From: Pleomorphomonas sp.
GTDB lineage: Bacteria > Pseudomonadota > Alphaproteobacteria > Rhizobiales > Pleomorphomonadaceae
Direction: 5' to 3'
Assembly (NCBI GenBank): GCA_029976075.1
Contig: JARKNW010000011.1
Coordinates: 1 to 64,000 of the forward strand
Length of the DNA: 64,000 nt
Shown here piece by piece: positions 55,141-63,686 of the stretch (the first letter of the stretch is position 1; every line of letters begins with the position of its first letter). The notes beneath the pieces are model-generated. The model did no database searches. It saw only the letters and a list, made by a program, of their open reading frames with translations, and had not been told where the DNA came from. Made by a program: the position numbers and the translations under genes.

Positions 55141-55683
55141 TCAGGGCGCTGGGGTAGGCGCCGGGGCTGCGTCATCAGCCGGACCGGACCAACGCTGCAT
55201 CATGCCGGGACCATGATGACGGCCATGCTTGCCATCGCGGCCCCAGCCATCGCGTCCGGGTCGGCTCGGAAGCGAATAGGTTCCATCGTCATTACGGTCG
55301 AGCCAGGCAAGCATGCGATCACCGGCTGCTTCCATTTCTGCCTTGGTGATCTTTCCATCGCCATCGGCGTCAAGACGCTGGAAGGCGCGAACCATCATTT
55401 CGCGATGCTGTTTCCAGAACCAGGTTTCGAAGTCCTGGATGTTGATGCCGTCCTTGCCGCTGGGATTGGCCTCCGCATACATCTTGTCTCGGTAGGCGGC
55501 GATTTCGGCGGCGTCGATCTTGCCGTCCTTGTTGGTGTCGACATCGGCAAATAGCTTCGCAGGACCACCCATCGGTCCCATACCCATACCCATCGGCCCC
55601 ATGCCGGGGCCGGCAGCATAGGCCACCGTACCAATGGCGACGACAGACAGGGCGGAAATCGTGGCGAGTGTGAGCGCTTTCAC
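55141..55683 (-). CDS. Secreted EF-hand calcium-binding protein
   Basis: 180 residues with a Sec signal peptide (residues 1-23), a Gly/Met/Pro-rich stretch (24-43) and EF-hand loops. Loops at about 47 (DVDTNKDGKIDAAE) and 103 (DADGDGKITKAE) are canonical. One near 128 (DRNDDGTYSLPS) is slightly degenerate, and a loop near 73 (NPSGKDGINIQDFE) is atypical. The tail is His/Met/Pro-rich (HGRHHGPGMM). It is probably periplasmic and binds Ca2+, perhaps other metals through the His/Met parts. It is divergent from an OmpR/EnvZ-type pair 220 bases away, which is a likely regulator. No enzymatic domain is seen. Confidence 0.88.
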   Translation of the reverse strand: MKALTLATISALSVVAIGTVAYAAGPGMGPMGMGMGPMGGPAKLFADVDTNKDGKIDAAEIAAYRDKMYAEANPSGKDGINIQDFETWFWKQHREMMVRAFQRLDADGDGKITKAEMEAAGDRMLAWLDRNDDGTYSLPSRPGRDGWGRDGKHGRHHGPGMMQRWSGPADDAAPAPTPAP

Positions 55684-55904
55684 GGGAGCTTCTCCTTGTT
55701 ATCCGTTCCGCCCACGGCTCGATGGGGGTTCCCGTCGGCGGTCAGGTCAACATAGGAGGCAAATGTCGCTCAAATTCGCCGAGAAAGGCGCTGGTTGTAT
55801 TGAGCGGTAACTGCACCGTTAGATGATACATCTCGATACCATTTCCTTTGGCATTGGTTTGGCGGATCGTTATCCTTGAGAAATGGAACGTCAGAGTATC
55901 TATT

Positions 55905-56633
55905 ATGACCGAGCCACAGCCGCATATCCTGGTGGTCGATGACCACCGCGAAATCCGAGACCTCATCGGCCGCTATCTCGTCAAGAACGGCTTTCGCGTC
56001 ACTACGTCCGAGAGCGCGGCTGCGGCGCGCAAGGCATTGAAGGCCGCTGCCGTCGATCTGGTGGTGCTCGACATCATGATGCCGGGCGAGGATGGCCTCA
56101 GTCTATGCCGGTTCCTGAGGGAGAGCTCCGATACCCCGGTGATCCTTCTCACAGCCATGGCCGAAGACACCGATCGTGTCGTCGGTCTCGAGATCGGTGC
56201 CGACGATTACGTCACCAAGCCGTTCAATCCACGCGAGTTGCTTGCCCGCATCCGCGCCGTGTTGCGACGGACGCAGGCGGTACCCAAGCCTCGCGACCCG
56301 CTGGAGGTGCGCCGCCTCAAGTTCGATCGCTTCATTCTTGACGCCCGGCGACGTGAACTCATCGGTGGCGATGGCGTGGCACTGCCACTCTCGACCGCCG
56401 AGTTCCAACTCCTGACGGCATTCCTGAAGCGCCCCAACATGGTGCTGAACCGCGACCAGTTGATGGATCTGACTTCCGGGCGTACCCCGCAGATTTTCGA
56501 TCGGTCCATCGACAACCAGGTAAGCCGCTTGCGCAAGAAGATCGAGGTTGATCCCAAGAATCCGGAGTTGATCAAAACGGTCTGGGGCGGCGGATATATC
56601 CTTGCGACCGATGTCGAGGAACTCTCCGAGTGA
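55905..56633 (+). CDS. OmpR-family response regulator
   Basis: 242 residues. The receiver domain has the acidic pocket VVDDHREIRD, phosphoacceptor Asp in VVLDIMMPGEDG and the Lys of YVTKPFNPREL. A C-terminal winged-helix DNA-binding domain follows (LSTAEFQLLTAFLKRPN, RSIDNQVSRLRKKIE, TVWGGGYIL). I start at 55905 (weak AGAG site), in line with the short N-terminus of homologues. The frame is open to 55848. It overlaps the kinase gene by four bases (GTGA). The EF-hand gene transcribed away from the same spacer is a candidate target. Confidence 0.93.
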   Translation: MTEPQPHILVVDDHREIRDLIGRYLVKNGFRVTTSESAAAARKALKAAAVDLVVLDIMMPGEDGLSLCRFLRESSDTPVILLTAMAEDTDRVVGLEIGADDYVTKPFNPRELLARIRAVLRRTQAVPKPRDPLEVRRLKFDRFILDARRRELIGGDGVALPLSTAEFQLLTAFLKRPNMVLNRDQLMDLTSGRTPQIFDRSIDNQVSRLRKKIEVDPKNPELIKTVWGGGYILATDVEELSE

Positions 56634-58021
56634 GGCCGCGGCTTTTCCCTCGCAGTCTTGCCGGCCAGCTCTCGGTGCTGCTGATCGCTGCCGTGCTGAT
56701 CGCCCAGATGGTCACGCTGGCCTTCTTCGCCGAGAGCCGGCGCACGGCGATCGACGCGGCTGCCCGCGAGCAGGTTCTGGGACGCATCGCAACCCTCGCC
56801 AACCTGATCGAAGAAACGCCGGCGCCTCAGCGGGATCGGATCCTCGCGGCGTTGGCCACCAACCGCATCAGCTATTCGGTCACACCGGAACCGTTGGTCA
56901 AGGGAGCGGTCATCGTCTGGCCCGATGGAGAGACGCACGACAAGCTCACGGAGATATTCGGAGCCGAGCGAGATGTCCGAGCCGAGTTCGCAGACAACGA
57001 TCGCGACGAGGGCGATACGCACCCGATGATGCACGGCAAAGGCTTTGGCCCGGCGAGCCGGCAGAGGATGAGACCCTGGCCGCCGACGCTGGCGCTGTCG
57101 GTTCGTCTGTCCGATGGAGCTTGGTTGAACTCCGAGACGCTGCTGCCGCGTCCTCAGCTCTGGGCTTGGCCGGTGGTCATGTCGACGTTGCTGACGGTGA
57201 TCGCCATATCGCTGGTGATGGCGCTATCGGTGCGCCGCATCACCAAGCCGCTCAGAGAATTGGCGCAAGCTTCCGACCGGCTCGGTCGCGGCGAGGGCGT
57301 GCCCGACCTGCCCGAGCGAGGTCCCGAGGAAATCGTTCGTGCCAATCGTGCCTTCAACGCCATGCAGGCGCGCGTCAGTCGTTTCGTCGCCGATCGCACC
57401 CGCATGGTTGCGGCGATCAGCCACGATCTGCGCACTCCCTTGACTTCCCTGCGTCTCAGGGCGGAGTTCATCGACGATGACGAAACACGCGATCGAATGG
57501 TCGACACCATCGACGAGATGACCCGCATGGCCGAGGCGACGCTGGCCTTTGCTCGCGACGATGCGACGGCCGAGGAGTCCCGCAACACGGATCTGGTGGC
57601 TCTGGTCGAAGCCGTGTCGGCCGACTTTTCCGATCTCGGCCACGACGTTTCCGTCGAAGGGGCCGAGCATCTCTATCTCCCGGTGCGGCCGGTGTCGCTG
57701 CGGCGCGCGTTGCGCAATCTCGTCGAAAACGCGGTTCGCTATGGCATCCGCGCCCGCATTCGCTTGGAACGCGCGACCAACAGCGTCTTGATTGCCGTCG
57801 ATGACGATGGCCCCGGCATTCCCGAGGACAAGATGGAGGAAGTGTTCGCCCCTTTCACCAGGCTGGAAACCTCGCGCAACCTGGAAACCGGCGGCGTCGG
57901 TCTCGGCCTTGCCACGGCGCGCTCGGTCGTCCGTGCCCACGGCGGCGAATTGACGCTTGCCAATCGACCCGGCGGTGGTTTGACTGCGGCGATTCATCTG
58001 CCGGTCGCCGCCGAGACCTGA
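56630..58021 (+). CDS. EnvZ-type sensor histidine kinase
   Basis: 463 residues. Two membrane helices (about 11-33 and 180-202) enclose a periplasmic sensor region. Then come HAMP, the phosphoacceptor box ISHDLRTPLTSLRLRAEF, and an ATPase domain with NLVENAVRYG, DDGPGIPED and GVGLGLATA. The periplasmic part near residues 121-140 is rich in Asp/Glu and then His/Met (DNDRDEGDTHPMMHGKGF), suggesting metal or cation sensing (inference). The GTG start overlaps the regulator stop. This is a complete two-component pair. Confidence 0.92.
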   Translation: MRPRLFPRSLAGQLSVLLIAAVLIAQMVTLAFFAESRRTAIDAAAREQVLGRIATLANLIEETPAPQRDRILAALATNRISYSVTPEPLVKGAVIVWPDGETHDKLTEIFGAERDVRAEFADNDRDEGDTHPMMHGKGFGPASRQRMRPWPPTLALSVRLSDGAWLNSETLLPRPQLWAWPVVMSTLLTVIAISLVMALSVRRITKPLRELAQASDRLGRGEGVPDLPERGPEEIVRANRAFNAMQARVSRFVADRTRMVAAISHDLRTPLTSLRLRAEFIDDDETRDRMVDTIDEMTRMAEATLAFARDDATAEESRNTDLVALVEAVSADFSDLGHDVSVEGAEHLYLPVRPVSLRRALRNLVENAVRYGIRARIRLERATNSVLIAVDDDGPGIPEDKMEEVFAPFTRLETSRNLETGGVGLGLATARSVVRAHGGELTLANRPGGGLTAAIHLPVAAET

Positions 58022-58053
58022 GACGGCGCCGGCGCGCACACGCAAGGAGCGTC

Positions 58054-58953
58054 ATGTCCGGTACTCCGACCTTCGCCGTTGCCCCCAGCTTCATGGGGCT
58101 CGCCCGCTTCGATCGCCGTGCCGCCTACACGCTGGCCGGCATTCCTCTCGATATCGGCGTTACAAATCGCACGGGAGCCCGCTCCGGACCTGCTGCCGTT
58201 CGAGCCGCCAGCCGCATGCTGACCGACGGTGACCATCCGCATTTCTGGGTCGATCCGACCAAGCTCGACATTGCCGATATCGGTGACTTTCCGATCGCGC
58301 TCGGTGATCTCGCCGAAAGCTACCGATTGATCGAAGGACAGGCAGAGGGGCTGAATCATCTTCTCGCCATTGGCGGCGAGCATGGCATCACGTTGCCGCT
58401 TCTGCGGGCCCTTCGCCGCAAGGTCGGCGCTCCGCTGGGTCTCGTTCACTTCGACGCCCATGTCGATACGTGGCCGGATAACTTCGGGCAGGTCTACGGC
58501 CACGGCTCGCCGTTTTATCACGCCATTCAGGAGGGGCTCGTCGATCCCAAGCGGATGATCCAGATCGGCATCCGCTCGCCGGTACAACGCGAGGTGTGGG
58601 ATTGGACGATAGGGAAGGGCGTCACCATCCTTTCCGCGCAGGATGTCCATGCTCTGGGGACGGTCGCGGTCGCCGAGCGGGTTCGCCAGGTGATCGGAAC
58701 CAGTCCCGCTTACTTCAGCTATGACGTCGACTGTCTCGACCCGGCCTTTGCGCCGGGCACCGGCACGCCTGAGTTTGCCGGCATTCTTCCCTGGCAGAGC
58801 CAAGTCATCCTTCGAAGTCTGACCGGGATCGACTTTGTTGGCATGGACGTCGTCGAGGTGGCGCCCGCCTACGACGTTTCGGAGATCACCGCGCTCGCCG
58901 CCGCCACGGTCATCTGGGATTACCTTGGTCTCGTCGGATCGAAGACGGCCTGA
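58054..58953 (+). CDS. speB: Agmatinase (ureohydrolase family)
   Basis: 299 residues. It hydrolyses agmatine to putrescine and urea using two Mn ions. Metal-ligand motifs are all present: GGEHGITLPL, HFDAHVDTWPD and SYDVDCLDPAFAPGTGTPE. A guanidinobutyrase or related specificity cannot be excluded, because the family shares these motifs. CAAGGAGCGTC before the ATG provides AGGAG at six bases. It lies 32 bases after the kinase gene on the same strand and is convergent with choV. Confidence 0.88.
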   Translation: MSGTPTFAVAPSFMGLARFDRRAAYTLAGIPLDIGVTNRTGARSGPAAVRAASRMLTDGDHPHFWVDPTKLDIADIGDFPIALGDLAESYRLIEGQAEGLNHLLAIGGEHGITLPLLRALRRKVGAPLGLVHFDAHVDTWPDNFGQVYGHGSPFYHAIQEGLVDPKRMIQIGIRSPVQREVWDWTIGKGVTILSAQDVHALGTVAVAERVRQVIGTSPAYFSYDVDCLDPAFAPGTGTPEFAGILPWQSQVILRSLTGIDFVGMDVVEVAPAYDVSEITALAAATVIWDYLGLVGSKTA

Positions 58954-58958
58954 ACCGG

Positions 58959-60005
58959 CTACCTCCTCAGGATGGCCTTGAGGATGGCTTCCGAACTGAT
59001 GGCGCCGACGATCTCGCCGCCATCTTCCACCAGCACCGGTCTGCCACTGGCGACTGAGGCTGCCATCACGTCGCGGATCGGCGTGCGAGGGGCGACCACG
59101 GCAGTCTCCGCACCGGGGGCCATATCCTCGGATGGGGCCATGACATCAGCCGCTCGCAGAACATTGAGCGGATTCATGTGGGCGACGAACTCGGCAACAT
59201 AGGGCGTGGCCGGGGCCAGCATGATCTCCTGCGCGGTGCCGACCTGGACCACGCGGCCGCCGGCCATGATGGCGATGCGGTCGCCGAGTTTCATCGCCTC
59301 GTCGAGGTCGTGGCTGACGAACAGGATGGTTCGCCTCAGTTCGGCACGAAAGCCGATCAGTTCGTCCTGCAGCTTGTCGCGAATGAGCGGGTCCAGTGCC
59401 GAGAAGGGTTCGTCCATCAGCAGGATCGGCGCTTCCGTGGCAAAGGCGCGGGCAAGGCCGACACGCTGCTGCATGCCACCGGAAAGCTCTTGCACCCGAC
59501 GATCAGCCCATTCTGACAGATGCACGCGCTGGAGTTCGGTTTCGACGCGGGCGGCGATTTCCGTCTTGGGAAGGCCAGACAGCTCCAGGCCGAGCGCCAC
59601 GTTGTCGGCAACCGTCCGCCAGGGCAGGAGGCCGAACTGCTGGAAGACCATGGCGACGCGCCGGCGACGGATCCGGCGTAGTGCCGAGGCATCGCAGCGG
59701 GCAACGTCGACCTCCTCCTCTCCGTCGCGCACGAAGAGCCGGCCACGGCTGACCCGGTTGAGACCGTTGACGGCTCGAACCAAGGTCGATTTGCCCGATC
59801 CCGACAAGCCCATCAGCACGAGGCACTCGCCCTCGCGCACCGAGAACGAAGCTTGCATGGCCCCGACGGTCAGCCCGGTATCGGCCGTGATCGCCGAAGG
59901 CGCCAGACCGGCATCGATCAGGGGAAATGCAGCTTCCGGCTTCTTGCCGAACACGATGTCGACGCGCTCGAAGCGCAGCGCGTCGCGAACGCGGGAGGAT
60001 GACAC
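58959..60005 (-). CDS. choV: Choline ABC transporter ATP-binding protein
   Basis: 348 residues of the ProV/OpuAA/ChoV class. Walker A is LSGSGKSTLVRAVNGL, the signature LSGGMQQRVGLARAF, Walker B ILLMDEPFSALDPL, and the switch His lies in FVSHDLDEAM. A C-terminal CBS-like segment (from about 300) ends ISSEAILKAILRR. I start at GTG 60003-60005 because GAGGAG stands six bases upstream. A TTG at 60009-60011 directly abuts that site. It begins ten bases after the choW stop and is last in choXWV. Confidence 0.93.
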   Translation of the reverse strand: MSSSRVRDALRFERVDIVFGKKPEAAFPLIDAGLAPSAITADTGLTVGAMQASFSVREGECLVLMGLSGSGKSTLVRAVNGLNRVSRGRLFVRDGEEEVDVARCDASALRRIRRRRVAMVFQQFGLLPWRTVADNVALGLELSGLPKTEIAARVETELQRVHLSEWADRRVQELSGGMQQRVGLARAFATEAPILLMDEPFSALDPLIRDKLQDELIGFRAELRRTILFVSHDLDEAMKLGDRIAIMAGGRVVQVGTAQEIMLAPATPYVAEFVAHMNPLNVLRAADVMAPSEDMAPGAETAVVAPRTPIRDVMAASVASGRPVLVEDGGEIVGAISSEAILKAILRR

Positions 60006-60015
60006 AAGCAACTCC

Positions 60016-60846
60016 TCAGCCGCGAATCCGGCACATGCGGTCCAGCATGATGGCGATCAGCACGATGGCGAGACCGGCGGTAAAGCCCATGCCGATGTTG
60101 ACGGTATTGAGCGCCCTGACCACAGGCACGCCGAGACCGTTGGCGCCGACCATGGCCGAGATCACCACCATTGAAAGCGACAGCATGATGGTTTGCGTGA
60201 GGCCCGCGAGGATCTGCGGCATGGCGTGGGGCAGTTCCACCTTGACGAGGCGCTGCAGGGGGGTGGCTCCGAAACTGTCGGCCGCTTCGATCAGCGGCTT
60301 GGGTGTAGAGGAGACGCCGAGCGCGGTGAGGCGGATCGAGGCCGGCAGGGCGAAGATCACCGTGGCGATCAGGCCCGGCACCATGCCGAGGCCGAACAGC
60401 ACCAATGCCGGAATGAGATAGACGAACGTGGGGATCGTCTGCATGAGATCGAGCACCGGCCGGAGCGCCGCCATTGCCCAGGCTCGACGGGCTGCCAGAA
60501 TACCGACCGGTACTCCAAGGCCCATGCAGACCGCCGAGGAGGCGACGACGAGGGCGAGCGTCTGCGTCGTTTCTTTCCAAAATCCCTGGTTGACGATGAA
60601 CAGGAGAGCGGCGGCGACGAACAGGGCGAGCGGAACAGAGCGCTTCAGGACGAAGGCCAGCGTGGCAATCAGTGCCACCGTGACCGGCGGCGGCGGGGCC
60701 TGCAAGGCCAACACGATCCAGCCGACGGCACCGCCGAGCACGGTAGCGATGGTGTCGAAAAAGCCGCTGCCATTTGCTGTCAGCCAATCGACCAGTGCCT
60801 TGGCCCAGGGGCCGACCGGAATCTTGTAGGCTGTGAGGAAGTCCAT
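60016..60846 (-). CDS. choW: Choline ABC transporter permease
   Basis: 276 residues with about six or seven membrane helices of the ProW/ChoW class. The EAA-like loop contains IEAADSFGATPLQRLVKVELPHAMPQILAG. It starts 33 bases after choX and precedes choV by ten bases. With ChoX and ChoV it forms a high-affinity choline importer used for glycine betaine synthesis or as carbon and nitrogen source. Confidence 0.93.
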   Translation of the reverse strand: MDFLTAYKIPVGPWAKALVDWLTANGSGFFDTIATVLGGAVGWIVLALQAPPPPVTVALIATLAFVLKRSVPLALFVAAALLFIVNQGFWKETTQTLALVVASSAVCMGLGVPVGILAARRAWAMAALRPVLDLMQTIPTFVYLIPALVLFGLGMVPGLIATVIFALPASIRLTALGVSSTPKPLIEAADSFGATPLQRLVKVELPHAMPQILAGLTQTIMLSLSMVVISAMVGANGLGVPVVRALNTVNIGMGFTAGLAIVLIAIMLDRMCRIRG

Positions 60847-60879
60847 GATCGCCTCAGCTTCCCATCTGTCGCGTCAGTG

Positions 60880-61815
60880 TCAGAGCCCCAGCGCGGTCTT
60901 GACCGCGGCAAGACCATCCTTGCCGTCGCGCGTCGTCACGCCATCGAGCCAGGGAGCGAGCGTGTCGGGGTGTGCCTTCAACCAGGCCTTGGCGGCATCC
61001 TTGGCTTCGGCGCCATTGTCGAGGATGTCACCCATGATCTCGTTTTCGAAAGGCAAGGTGAATTTCAGATTGTGAACGAACCGGCCGAGGTTGGGGCAGT
61101 CGACAGCAAGGCTTTTGCGCGTGTTGGTGTAAATGGTTGCGCCACCATAGTTAGGGCCGAATACATCGTCGCCTCCCGAGAGATAGGACATCTCATAGCG
61201 GGCATTCATCGGATGCGGCTCCCAGCCGAGGAAGACGATCGGTTTCTTTTCCTTCACTGCCCGGCTCACTTCGGCGAGCATGCCCTGTTCGGAGCTTTCT
61301 ACCAGCTCAAAGCCAGTGAGGCCGAACTTGCCATCGTTGATCATGCCGAGGATCAGGCGATTGCCGTCGTTACCCGGTTCGATGCCATAGATCTTGCCAT
61401 CAAGCTCCGTCTTGAACTTGGCGATATCGGCAAAGGACTTGAGCCCGGCATCGAATGCATACTTTGGAACGGCCAGCGTGTACTTGGCGCCCTCGAGATT
61501 GACGCCCGTAACCTCGATAGTTCCCTTTTCGACATATGGCTTGAGGTCCGCTTGCATGGTCGGCATCCAGTCGCCGAGAAAGACGTCGATGTCGCCGTTG
61601 GCAAGAGAAGCAAAGGTGACCGGCAGAGCCAGAAGCTGAACCTCCGGCTGGTAGCCGAGCCCTTCGAGTACGACGGAAGCCGCACCGGTCGTTGCTGCGA
61701 TATCGGTCCAGCCAACATCGGCGAAGCGCACCTTGGTGCAGGCATCGCCATCGGCGGCAAGTGCGGGGCCGGCGAGGGCGAAGACAACCGGCAGGACGGC
61801 AAAGACGGACTTCAT
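60880..61815 (-). CDS. choX: Choline ABC transporter substrate-binding protein
   Basis: 311 residues. The signal peptide MKSVFAVLPVVFALAGPALA is followed by a type II binding protein of the OpuAC/ChoX family. Patterns such as VRFADVGWTDIAATTGAAS, DVFLGDWMPTM, GIEPGNDGNR and FLGWEPHPMNARY match Sinorhizobium ChoX, including aromatic residues that cage the trimethylammonium group. The ATG at 61815 follows GAGGAG at 11 bases. The frame is open to 61908 but the signal peptide sets the start. It is first in choXWV and divergent from betI. Confidence 0.94.
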   Translation of the reverse strand: MKSVFAVLPVVFALAGPALAADGDACTKVRFADVGWTDIAATTGAASVVLEGLGYQPEVQLLALPVTFASLANGDIDVFLGDWMPTMQADLKPYVEKGTIEVTGVNLEGAKYTLAVPKYAFDAGLKSFADIAKFKTELDGKIYGIEPGNDGNRLILGMINDGKFGLTGFELVESSEQGMLAEVSRAVKEKKPIVFLGWEPHPMNARYEMSYLSGGDDVFGPNYGGATIYTNTRKSLAVDCPNLGRFVHNLKFTLPFENEIMGDILDNGAEAKDAAKAWLKAHPDTLAPWLDGVTTRDGKDGLAAVKTALGL

Positions 61816-62055
61816 CGGTGGTGTTGCTCCTCGGGCCCTTCGGTGGAGACCGTGTCTCGCTCGGGGCGTGAAAGTTCTATGACCGCGCGGTGCGAAATAA
61901 ATACGCATTTCCCAGCGCTTGCCAATGCTTTTTTGGGAAATGACCGTGGATTACTTCGATTTGTTGCCGGAAAACGCTGCGTTGCAGCGTATTTGTCGGC
62001 CGTGCGATAGGGCTGTGCGTTCCAGATGGAACGGATTTACGCTCTCTGATTTTTA

Positions 62056-62071
62056 TTGATTGAGCAGTCAA
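62056..62071. promoter_or_regulatory. Putative BetI operator
   Basis: TTGATTG-AG-CAGTCAA is a 7-2-7 inverted repeat with one mismatch in an AT-rich setting, 41 bases before betI and in the betI-choX spacer. TetR-family BetI is known to bind similar TTGA-containing palindromes at its own divergent promoter. Confidence 0.6.
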
Positions 62072-62112
62072 TTAAAAATATGCTGTCCTACGAACAGTGG
62101 GGAGAAGTTGAC

Positions 62113-62700
62113 ATGCCGAAGCTTGGGATGCAGCCGATCCGTCGACAGGAGTTGATCCTTGCGGCGGTCGAGGCCATCCATGAACGCGGACTGAATGGGG
62201 TCACCATGGGCGACATCGCAAAGCGGGCGGGTGTTTCGCCAGCGCTCGCCCACCACTACTTCGGCTCGAAGGACGAGTTGCTGTCGGCCACCATGCGGCA
62301 TCTCCTGGGCGAGTTCGCACTCGCGGCCCGTCGCCGTCTCGCCGAAGCGGCAAATCCCAGGGCCCGTGTCGATGCCATCCTGGAAGCGAGTTTCGCCCCG
62401 GAGCAGTTCTCGCCGGCCCTGATCTCCACCTGGCTCGCCTTCTACATGCAGTCGGTTCATGACCGGGCGGCCGCGCGCCTGCTGGGCATTTATCTGAAGC
62501 GGCTTGAGTCCAACCTGCGCCACGATCTTCGTCCGTTGGTCGGTGACGGTGCGGTGGCGCTGGCCCGTGGAATCGCCGCGATGATCGATGGCCTCTGGCT
62601 GCACGCGGCATTGCCAACACTGCATCGCTCTCCAGAGGAGGCGCTCGGCATTCTTCGTGATTATGTCGACGGTCGTCTTGCCGCCGAGGCACGAGCGTAA
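62113..62700 (+). CDS. betI: Transcriptional repressor BetI
   Basis: 195 residues, the typical length of BetI (TetR family). In known systems it represses glycine betaine synthesis genes and is relieved by choline. The N-terminal helix-turn-helix region (MQPIRRQELILAAVEAIHERGL, IAKRAGVSPALAHHYFGSKDEL) is highly characteristic. The effector domain includes FYMQSVHDRAAARLLGIYLKRLESNLRHDL. GGAG eight bases before the ATG at 62113 sets the start. It is divergent from choXWV. betA, betB and betC, commonly adjacent in rhizobia, are not in the window, so they lie elsewhere or are missing. Confidence 0.94.
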   Translation: MPKLGMQPIRRQELILAAVEAIHERGLNGVTMGDIAKRAGVSPALAHHYFGSKDELLSATMRHLLGEFALAARRRLAEAANPRARVDAILEASFAPEQFSPALISTWLAFYMQSVHDRAAARLLGIYLKRLESNLRHDLRPLVGDGAVALARGIAAMIDGLWLHAALPTLHRSPEEALGILRDYVDGRLAAEARA

Positions 62701-62768
62701 CGATTTCCTCATTTGCGCCACCGTCGCTACATCGCTAGGCTCGGGCATCCTCCCGGAGCCGCTTGCCC

Positions 62769-63647
62769 ATGCCCGTCCGCCACATTGCCCTCGCCGTCCT
62801 CGTCACGGCGATCTGGGGTTTCAACTTCGTTGTGATCCGTCTCGGGCTCGGCTCGGTGCCGCCGTTATTGCTGGCTGCCCTGCGCTTTGTCGTCGCCGCG
62901 CTCCCGGCTCTCTTTCTGGCCCGACCAGGCGTCCCGGCCGGCAAGCTGATCGCGATCGGCATGACCCTGTTCGTCGGCCAGTTTGCCTTTCTGTTTCCGG
63001 CCATGAAGCTTGGCATGCCTCCGGGCCTCGCGTCGGTGACGCTGCAAAGCCAGGCCTTCCTGACGATTCTGTTTGCCTCGCTTGCCCTTGGTGAGCGGCC
63101 CCGGCAAAGGCAGCTTGTGGGCGCCGGAATTGCCGCGCTGGGTCTTCTGACCATCGCCACGACCGTCGGTGGCGACTTCACGATGATCGGCCTAGGCCTG
63201 ACCATCGCCTCGGCGGCAAGCTGGGCGATCGGCAATGTGCTGATGCGGGGCGCCGGCAAGGTGGACATGCTGTCGATGGTGGTTTGGCTCAGTCTGGTGC
63301 CGCCGATCCCCCTGTTCGTCTTGTCCCTGGCCTTCGAAGGATGGCCGGCCATCGTTTCCGGCATGACGGGGATGGGACTCGTCGGAGCTGGTTCGATTCT
63401 TTATCTCGCCCTTCTTGCGACGCTCGTCGGTTTCGGTCTGTGGGGCTTTCTCCTGCGAAACCATCCCGCGTCGACGGTGGCACCTTTTTCGCTTCTGGTG
63501 CCGCTGTTCGGAACGCTGTCGTCCTGGATTGTACTCGGCGAAACCTTCTCGCCGCTGCGAGTTGCCGGCATGGGACTCATCCTGCTGGGGGTTGCCACCA
63601 TCGCCCTGCCACTGCCTGCCGTCTTCAAAAGACAACGGACGGCCTGA
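62769..63647 (+). CDS. EamA/DMT-superfamily transporter
   Basis: 292 residues with about ten membrane helices in two EamA repeats. The first begins HIALAVLVTAIWGFNFVVIRLGL. The second begins LGLTIASAASWAIGNVLMR, and it ends LGETFSPLRVAGMGLILLGV. Members of this superfamily are mostly exporters of amino acids and other metabolites; the pattern resembles the YedA/RhaT-like or O-acetylserine/cysteine exporter (EamA) groups. GGAG lies ten bases before the ATG at 62769, and the TTG at 62763 is an alternative. It follows betI by 68 bases on the same strand. The substrate is unknown. Confidence 0.88.
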   Translation: MPVRHIALAVLVTAIWGFNFVVIRLGLGSVPPLLLAALRFVVAALPALFLARPGVPAGKLIAIGMTLFVGQFAFLFPAMKLGMPPGLASVTLQSQAFLTILFASLALGERPRQRQLVGAGIAALGLLTIATTVGGDFTMIGLGLTIASAASWAIGNVLMRGAGKVDMLSMVVWLSLVPPIPLFVLSLAFEGWPAIVSGMTGMGLVGAGSILYLALLATLVGFGLWGFLLRNHPASTVAPFSLLVPLFGTLSSWIVLGETFSPLRVAGMGLILLGVATIALPLPAVFKRQRTA

Positions 63648-63658
63648 TGGCCGCCCGT
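63635..63658 (-). terminator. Hairpin between the convergent DMT transporter and cytochrome genes
   Basis: ACGGGCGGCC-ATCA-GGCCGTCCGT on the minus strand is a 10-bp stem with one mismatch, followed by TGTCTTTTG. It could terminate the cytochrome gene, and it overlaps the transporter stop codon. Confidence 0.55.
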
Positions 63659-63686
63659 GCTCTGCAATCTTTCGCTCGGATGATTG

